Assembly (NCBI GenBank): GCA_026745465.1
Contig: JACYXH010000712.1
Location: 1 to 64,000, forward strand
Length of the DNA stretch: 64,000 bases
Direction of reading: 5' to 3'
Origin: Lota lota
Taxonomy: Eukaryota; Chordata; Actinopteri; Gadiformes; Lotidae
The position numbers were made by a program, and so were the translations under genes. Within the stretch, counting starts at the first letter, position 1. Each line of letters begins with the position of its first letter. Shown here one piece after another: positions 52,891 to 64,000 of this stretch. The notes below the pieces were generated by a model that was given only the letters and a program-made list of their open reading frames with translations, did no database searches and was not told the DNA's origin.

Positions 52891-54300
52891 TTGAGGGCAG
52901 TTGGCGGTGGATAAAACGATGAACGAAGACGGCACCACCATTGAGTTCTGACGCTGTTGACGCTGTAAAATGCAATTAGACTTTTCACAAAATAGGCGTT
53001 CATGACATTCATTCCCTTCCCTGAACTCACCCATATATTAATTCCAAACTTTATAAATACAGAAATGTCAATTAATACCAGTACAATTTTATTATTGATA
53101 AATTAAATAATACGAATCAGCTTGTCACGGTTCAGATCAACACAATGACGAAAAGCAGATGGACGCGTTCAAAAAGAAAAAGAAAGGACAGAACAAAGGC
53201 AAAGCAAGCTTATTTGTACAGTTGGTTACTATTTACACACTGTAAAATCATTTACCCTGAGATGATATGGCTGTCTTGCTCTCGTGGTTCAGAATTGTGT
53301 CACTCTGAAAGAAAAAAAAGAATGATAATCATGCTTTAAATGACTCCCAGTCCCCAGATAACCATGCCCACAGCGAAGCCAGGCCTAGAACTGACCCCAG
53401 GACAATATTTCAATATTAAAATCTCCTTTGGAACTACCTGCAATCTGGGGAAACAAAACAGTGGTCAGAGTGTCAGGGCGAATCCCACACCGCCCACCAA
53501 GACCTTCTCTAGGGTGACTTGGTGCTGCTAAAGTGTCGGGGTCCTGGAGCAGTGACCAAACAGCAACGCCACGTAACTAACCGCCGATGTTACAACAACG
53601 TTAGGACTACGCTCAACGCAATCCTTCTACATGAAAGCCTCGCCATCAGACAGTGTTCCCTCAGCACAGACCACAGGCTATGCAGAAGCCATCCACCCAT
53701 CCAGGATATGACCAGATCTCATGACGACATGGTGGCAGTTGTGTACGCTTGGGAAAGCCGAGAAAACGATACCTGGTTCATGAGCCAGCTAGTGGCCGTT
53801 AAAGGTGTGTTCACAACGTTTAACACGGCTTAATGTAGTCAGCGAGTGCGTCACGTTGGGTGAGAGAAAGGAAGAGCCGAGACGCTTGGATGAGATGACA
53901 ACGACAACAAGAGGCTACGGCACAAATAAATAACGCTACGCCTTCCTGTTTCGTTCTGGAGAGTTCAGAGTTCAAATTAATCTTAAGTCTACGGGGGACG
54001 GCACAAAGCCTGGGCCAGAAACAAACTTTGAACTAGGAAGGCGTAACTCCACCTCATGGGGTGGAGTTACGCCTTCCTGTTTCGTTCTGGAGATATTCTA
54101 CCGAAGAAACTCATTCAAAGAGAGTCCATGAAGCCTTCAGAAGGGGATTTGTGTCGGCCAATCACACGCTTACAGAACCCCGCCTCCAGCGACGCGATTG
54201 ATCGAAACAAGCATGAAACAAAGAAATACGAAATGCCTCGTTCGCCCATATTCGAGCGCCGCCTGCGATCAGACTTTGCACCATCGATCTAAAGTCTGAT
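52891..54300. other. Non-coding with a dispersed repeat and a hairpin
   Basis: No exon supported. The 26 bp TACGCCTTCCTGTTTCGTTC... at 53,937-53,962 recur at 54,068-54,093. The block 53,989-54,160 resembles 18,575-18,730. Confidence 0.5.
54035..54078. repeat. 19-bp inverted repeat
   Basis: AGGAAGGCGTAACTCCACC and its exact complement around a 6-bp loop. The right arm overlaps the 26-bp direct repeat noted at 54,068. Confidence 0.92.
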
Positions 54301-54504
54301 TTGCGAGCCAAGGTATACTCAGATGGATAAACGGACAGGTCATTTACTCACCCCTGGCGGAGACACTTGGCACCGGGTCTCAATCGCTCTCTCCTCTCGC
54401 TCACTTGTTCTGAATGTAAATTCCCAGCTCTGGTGACCGAGTACTGGCTGTGCTCTCTGTGGGCTTCACACATTACTCATGCGGTCCCTGTTCTGCACCC
54501 CCTG

Positions 54505-54805
54505 TGAGTGAGTGAGTGAGTGAGCGAGCGAGCGTGTGAGTGAGTGAGTGTGAGTGAATGAGTGAGTGAGTGAGCGAGCGAGCGTGTGAGTGTGAGTGAG
54601 TGAGTGTGAGTGAGTGAAAGAGCGAGTGAGTGTGAGTGAGCGAGTGTGTGAGTGAGTGAGTGTGAGTGAGTGAGCGAGTGTGAGTGAGCGAGTGTGTGTG
54701 TGAGCGAGTGAGTGAAAGAGTGAGTGAGTGAAAGAGTGAGTGAAAGAGTGAGTGAAAGAGTGAGTGAGTGAGTGAAAGAGCGAGTGTGTGAGTGAGTGTG
54801 TGAGC
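54505..54805. repeat. (GAGT)n microsatellite in a reep2 intron
   Basis: About 300 bp of GAGT with GAGC, GTGT and GAAA variants. It starts 20 bp beyond a reep2 splice donor. Confidence 0.96.
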
Positions 54806-54825
54806 ATTCTGGCCCCCGAGCTCAC

Positions 54826-59204
<4,379 letters not shown>

Positions 59205-60988
59205 TTTTTTTAGATGAAGTTCAGCTTCCCCCTTTGAGAATAGGAAGGCTGGCGAGCTAACAAGCTAGGTGGCCCCCGTTCCTCCGCTACCGCGTGTTGT
59301 GATGATGGGGAGGCTGGCCTGCGAGACACTGGAGCGGCGGATCCTTCTGCGTAGACCGCTGCGGTGCATCGTAGGCCGAGATGATCATGAATCATACCGG
59401 TACGCCGGTCTAGCGCAAAGCCATTTCCGGTCTGTTGTTTCCTGTAAGGTGTGTACAGCCATTCAGTGCCTCACCGGAGCGAGAAGAATAAGGACACGAC
59501 GGTAATAAGGATAAGGAGAATAAATATGGAGTTTTGGAGAACTGTTTGATAAGAGCATTGGAAATATGTTCTGAAACGGATCTCCCTCTATCGGAAGTCC
59601 CTCTCCGCTCACGCCCTTAAACCAATGTAACTGAAAGCCCCCCCCCCCCCCCCCCCCCGTTCTCTAGCCAATCACGCTCATTCAGAGCATCCCGTTCCAG
59701 ACGTCGCCTGGGAACGAGGTTTCATTCCCTTAAAGGGCCACCGATCGATTTGTTCATAAAAAGAATAGCAGTGCACTGTTAATTCACGTGTTTATTATAC
59801 AGAGTACTGGGCATTTTAGTTAGTTTACCTTGTTGTTTGAGTAACATTTCTGTGACCTACGACGCTAGCACAACACATAGTAAATCACAGCAGGTTAAAG
59901 GGTGCACGGAATTATTTAAAGCGCACATAAATTTGAACTCTAAGCAGGATTAGTTCATAACTCAAAACATACAAAATGTTTCTTTTGTATTTTGTACTTT
60001 ATTGTACTTTATTTTGAAGAAGAAGAAAAAAAATCATACTGCTATGATTCAATATATTCATATATTGAAATAACATTTAGGGCCAGTAGTTCGGTTAAGC
60101 TGTGATTGTGATTCTTGAACAATATCGAGAGAATGCTGTTAATTCAGACCATGAAACAGGTGATTAAAAACAATCAAGCAACCATAACCTTTTCAGTCTT
60201 TATCAACAAAGGAACCCCCTTCCGATGTATAAAATGCTGATAAACTTTTAAAAGTGGAAACAAACAGAATACAAAACTTTGGTCTGCTCCACCTCACTAG
60301 CTGCTTCATGGATACATTTCAGCCACAAACGCCAGATGGAATTCAGTTGTCATAATTACCCAGCCAACAACGAAAACGTGTATATAAACACAGGTTAACC
60401 TCGGTTCTATTAAAGAGAAACACCTAACATTGAGTTAATCAAAACAGTAAAGGTAGCCCAGTGCACACACATTGTCACTGGCATCAGCTGAAGCTCTTTG
60501 CTCTGAAGGCACAGCAGCTTCCTACCTCCTCCGCTGTCTTTACATGTGCAACAAAAAGAAGACGGCAGCTAAGGAGCTTGGACCTTAAATGCAGACGCGA
60601 TGAAAAGACAATTGAGAAATCATGTAGAAACGGGAGATCTCAAAGATCCAGAAAAAAAAACAACGGCACATCCGAGCCCAGTCGATTTCAAATGTGCCCC
60701 ATGGGCCGAAATTGGCCCCCAAATAACATTATTCTTTATTTTTGTACTCTGACCTGAAAAATAAATCTCTACACTCAATTCCTGCGTGTCTGTGCGTGTC
60801 TGTGTGTGTCTGTGTGTGCTCGTGTGTCCGTGTCTGTGTGTGCTCGTGTGTGTGTCTGTGTGTCTGTGTGTGCTCGTGTGTCTGTGTGTGTCTGGTGTCT
60901 GTGTGTGTCTGTGTGTGTCTGTGTGTGCTCGTGTGTCTGTGTCTGTCAGAGTGATTTTGTAGTTGGTTTGTGTTGGGAACGGGGTAGC
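59205..60988. other. reep2 5' region and kdm3b 3' flank
   Basis: 59,205-59,470 is CpG-containing and is the likely reep2 promoter side. A C run lies at 59,637-59,658. The rest to 60,770 shows no exon. TGTGTGTCTGTGTGTGCTCG repeats fill 60,781-60,950. Confidence 0.5.
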
Positions 60989-62646
60989 TTACGGCCGAGC
61001 CAGCTGTGGTTCATGGGCTTCAGTGTTTCCAACAGCCTCCTTCACCGCGTGGTAGGTTATGTTTTTCACCTGTGCGGGGAAAACACAAAAACGGTACGAC
61101 ATCCACGGAAATACAAAGAAACGCAGTCGCTTTGTATCGCCGAGGGCGGTTGTAATGTGTTTGAGAAGCAGACTGACTTGAAGCTTATCCTCGTGGTTGG
61201 AGGTGAGTGTCAGAAAGATGTCTGAACTCCTGGGTCAGTCTAAAGCAGTGCTTCACATGTTGTGGGGATACAAAGTCCTCTGCCACTTTTATACAGCTGT
61301 ACAGATTGTGGACCGGTAGGGAGCCAGGGAGGGGGGGAGGCAGAGCGAGAGGGTAAATATCTGGCTCTGTGAGTGAAAGGATTTGGCCACAATCAACACA
61401 AGTGGGACCCATTACATGGGACCTCCTCAGGGCTCATGGCCACGCCAATGACGTCACGAGCAGTTAAGACGGTCAAAATGGCTGACACGTGGCACGAAAA
61501 CCCAGCTGGAATTTGGGATGAGCCCGCTGGCGATGTTAGTTTAAACATTTTTAGGTACATTTTATAGTGTCTTATTCTCCAACATTATGTAGGATTTATT
61601 GGCGTACAGTTTACATTGATCTTTCTACATACTTCGATATGTTGAGAGGGTACAAGATGTGAAAATGTGTGATTTATTGAGGGCTTTATTGAGGGATAAT
61701 GTTCACTGCCAGGATATCTATATATAGATATCATCAATAAGTCATTTAGCCGGTCAAAATTCATAAGTAATGTCGAATGGTCTAAACCAAAGCACAAAGG
61801 GATGCATTTAATTAACTTGCTTTGTCAGAGGAGGAGTCAAGAGATTTATTTAATATAAATAATCTATACACGTTCTGTCATGTGTTACAAAAGCACTGTT
61901 TGTTGCTGTTGAAGAGCTGCATGTCTCTTTGGAGATGTGGATTGTGTTTGTGGTAGTGTGAAAAGGTAGCAGAGAGGGACGGACACAGACAGTGTGATGT
62001 GAGGCCCTCACCAGCCTCGTGGTCACCGGCCTCCTGTGGTGTGCCCACATAGACCACGACCACGACGGCATCAGACACGCCCAGGCGGAATTCGGCGGTG
62101 CCCACCTTACTGTCCTCGGTGGAGGTCAAGGGTCATGGGAGACAACAGAGAGACAGGCAGAGATGGAAAGATACGGGCTGGGGTTAGAGAACTATTAGGA
62201 CACGGCCGGTTTTGCTTAACCGAGTCCACTTTGATCCTGTTCTGTTTTAGATCGATCCTCCAGCCATTCTGCCCTTACCGTAGGCGTTGGGACATCTTGG
62301 GACCCAGGTCGGGACGCACAAACAAGTTGTCTTGCTTTGTGTCCTCTGGCAGGGGCAGGTTGTCCATCAGGTCGTCAGAACTGGAACCAACCCTAACCGA
62401 GGAGGAGAGAGCAGTTTAACAGCCAGGAACATACGCACTGTGGTCAAACAGAGCCAGGGAGTCAAGATGGAGGCCAGAGGCTGTGGTTGGGTTGCAGGAG
62501 GGCGTGGTGTGGATGCAGTAGAGGGTGACAAGGCCGCAGGTCTGCTCACCGTGTGGGCATCGTGTCCCGGACGTCTTCTCCCGGAGGCCAGTGCTTCGGT
62601 TTCAACACCACGGGCTCCCCATCACCGGCCTTAAGGAGCGCTGCAG

Positions 62647-62689
<43 letters not shown>

Positions 62690-63323
62690 CACACACACAC
62701 AGACACACACACAACACTGAGATTTTTCATTTATCATAGGCGCCGGCCCTCGGAGGCTCCGCCCCTCCGCCTCCACCTTCTTGGTCTCCACCACCGAGGC
62801 GACGATGTGGTCCAGGAAGTCTGGCAGGCTGGTCTTCGGCTTGTCGCCCTGAGGAGAGGCGAGAGGGACCAGCGGCTCACACACAGTATGATGAATGCAT
62901 CTCTAGGTTCACTTTAAAAGGTGCCATGTAAAACAGAGATATATATCCACCCTGAGCATTGGCACAGACGCATTGCTGTACAGATTCTGTATTGTGACTG
63001 CCAACTTGAGTGCCTAAACCTGGGTTAATCATCACCTAAATTTTGTGGTCATAATCTTTTCTCTTTTTGCGCACACACACACACACGCACACGCAGTAAG
63101 CAGTAAGAAGTAATATTTTTTTCTTAATATCCACCGAGTTGCAACTAGTCTTATAAAATCTAGAATGCACAGCCTTTTCCTTGAGCACTGTAACAGGAAA
63201 CCACCCCACCCCCACCACCACCTCCACCTGACGTCACCGCCGTCTGCGTGGGTTCGGGTTTCACCGCCGACGTTTCGGCCTCCGATTTGGCGGCGTGGCC
63301 GACGCCGTCAGAGAGGAGGACTG
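60989..63323 (-). pseudogene. kdm3b: KDM3B (JMJD1B) C-terminal part, decayed
   Basis: KDM3B is a JmjC histone H3K9 demethylase. Recognisable exons are 62,777-62,848 ([17 protein letters not shown]), 62,550-62,640 ([18 protein letters not shown]), 62,279-62,392 (DLMDNLPLPE, FVRPDLGPKM), 62,012 to about 62,128 (VSDAVVVVVYVG), 61,178 to about 61,302 ([20 protein letters not shown]) and 60,989-61,069 (VKNITYHAVKEAV, stop). The candidate at 63,228-63,323 is less sure. The HxD iron ligands of the family (NLHLDVSD) read EFRLGVSD here. Exons of about 130 residues before WPPGED and about 100 before HNLYSC are missing. The HNLYSC exon has CG instead of AG at its acceptor. One-base insertions occur at KM(Y)NAYG and in THxNHEDKLQ. 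A catalytic demethylase cannot be made from this copy. Confidence 0.85.
62648..62712. repeat. (CA)n microsatellite at a kdm3b acceptor
   Basis: A CA run that, on the gene strand, ends in GTGTGACTGCAG at the exon 62,550-62,640. It occupies the short gap where family exons are missing. Confidence 0.95.
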
Positions 63324-64000
63324 CTGGAGAAAAGACGTCAACATCATGACCACGCATCAGTGGTGATGTGGCGTAGATGAGGAACGACGCAGGTCAGCGT
63401 GGCGACGGGTCAGCGTACCCGTGGTATCCCGTTGGGGCCGCTGGGGGCCGCACCAGGGCCTTCCCGGGTCGACTCGTACAGGGACAGCTCGCCCTGTTCT
63501 GTTCCATATGATCGACTAGTCCAACGCCATTGTGTTTGAAGTACATGTTGCGTCCTGGATCAATAACATGCCCTACGCAATGATGTTGCCTCGGGAGTCA
63601 TTTGCTTTATTACAAAAAACTGTTGTTGTTGTTCAGCACTTCTTTTTATTAGATTGTAAGATGAATGAAGCAGCTCCTCGCCCTGTGTGCACGGTACACC
63701 ATCCAGGCCTAGAGCCTCCCTGCTTGAATCCATACACCCTGCAGAACATAGACAACATCCACACTGCAGAGTCGGACGTCAGATTATCACGGCAGTGGAT
63801 GCTGTGCAAACGAGGTGTTTCGGGCACTTAATGAGGGGTGTTCTCGGTGGGCGCCAGTAACTCCCCCTGGCTCTGACCTTTCTTCAGCTTAGCAGAACTT
63901 GAAAATGGATGAAAACGCCATATAACACTCTAAAGCAAAGGGAAGAGCCGAAAATGAATAATATTTAAGTTGATTATTAGTGACCGCGTTTGCGTCCTTG
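63324..64000 (-). other. Upstream kdm3b region, one possible exon
   Basis: At 63,419 to about 63,500 the minus strand reads ELSLYESTREGPGAAPSGPN and then GIPR before GTACGC. It could be another kdm3b exon, but I cannot confirm it. The remainder shows nothing. Confidence 0.3.

Noticed and set aside
52045-53034. A 329-codon proline/histidine-rich minus-strand frame
   Set aside because: It is the 20-bp minisatellite read through. Several frames on both strands are equally open and the unit is not a multiple of three.

Overview
This window looks like nuclear DNA of a teleost fish. Multi-exon vertebrate genes with canonical GT/AG splice sites all lie on the minus strand. They are wdr26, a prdm9-type gene, a tandem-exon zinc-finger gene, bcl2l1, borealin (cdca8), reep2 and kdm3b. 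They sit in DNA that is very rich in GT/CA, GA and GAGT microsatellites and in minisatellites. The Bcl-xL C-terminus ends AQKRL as in teleosts, and the adjacency of reep2 and kdm3b matches human 5q31. The satellite density would fit a cod-like fish, but the species cannot be fixed from the sequence.

Layout. 1-11,690: the right end of a large 17-bp satellite array. 12,992-16,180: seven exons of wdr26, without its LisH/CTLH exons and with its last exon running into a 15-bp minisatellite. 16-22 kb: repeats, an LTR fragment, GA-rich DNA, a 27-bp minisatellite and a Tudor-domain fragment carrying a stop. 22,367-26,423: a six-exon prdm9-like gene (zinc knuckle, PR/SET, seven C2H2 fingers) with a truncated N-terminus and two of three catalytic tyrosines replaced, as expected for the fish PRDM9-beta class. 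LTR copies flank or interrupt its introns. 26,931-30,457: one LTR split by a complete hAT transposon with an 8-bp target duplication. 33,290-37,036: a C2H2 gene built from four tandem copies of a 1-kb unit. Each unit holds one 327/330-nt exon that is phase-symmetric and encodes three fingers, and the array ends in a shorter terminal exon. 38-45 kb: mostly non-coding, with one more LTR copy. 46,144-48,550: a divergent bcl2l1 and, directly upstream, only the first two exons of borealin. 48.7-51.8 kb: a half-kilobase inverted repeat carrying tRNA-like SINE heads, then an interleaved duplication. 52.1-52.9 kb: a 20-bp minisatellite. 54,826-59,204: reep2. 60,989-63,323: a decayed kdm3b.

Two themes stand out. 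The zinc-finger cassette array is a modular gene that can gain or lose three-finger exons without breaking frame, and its copies differ mainly in the DNA-reading helices. Against that, almost every conserved gene here is damaged. wdr26 and borealin are cut short, and bcl2l1, reep2 and prdm9 each carry a one-base frame change. kdm3b has lost exons, its HxD iron site and a splice acceptor. This suggests a decaying, repeat-invaded segment (ohnologue relic, satellite-proximal block or non-recombining chromosome), with assembly indel errors as the rival explanation for the single-base shifts only.
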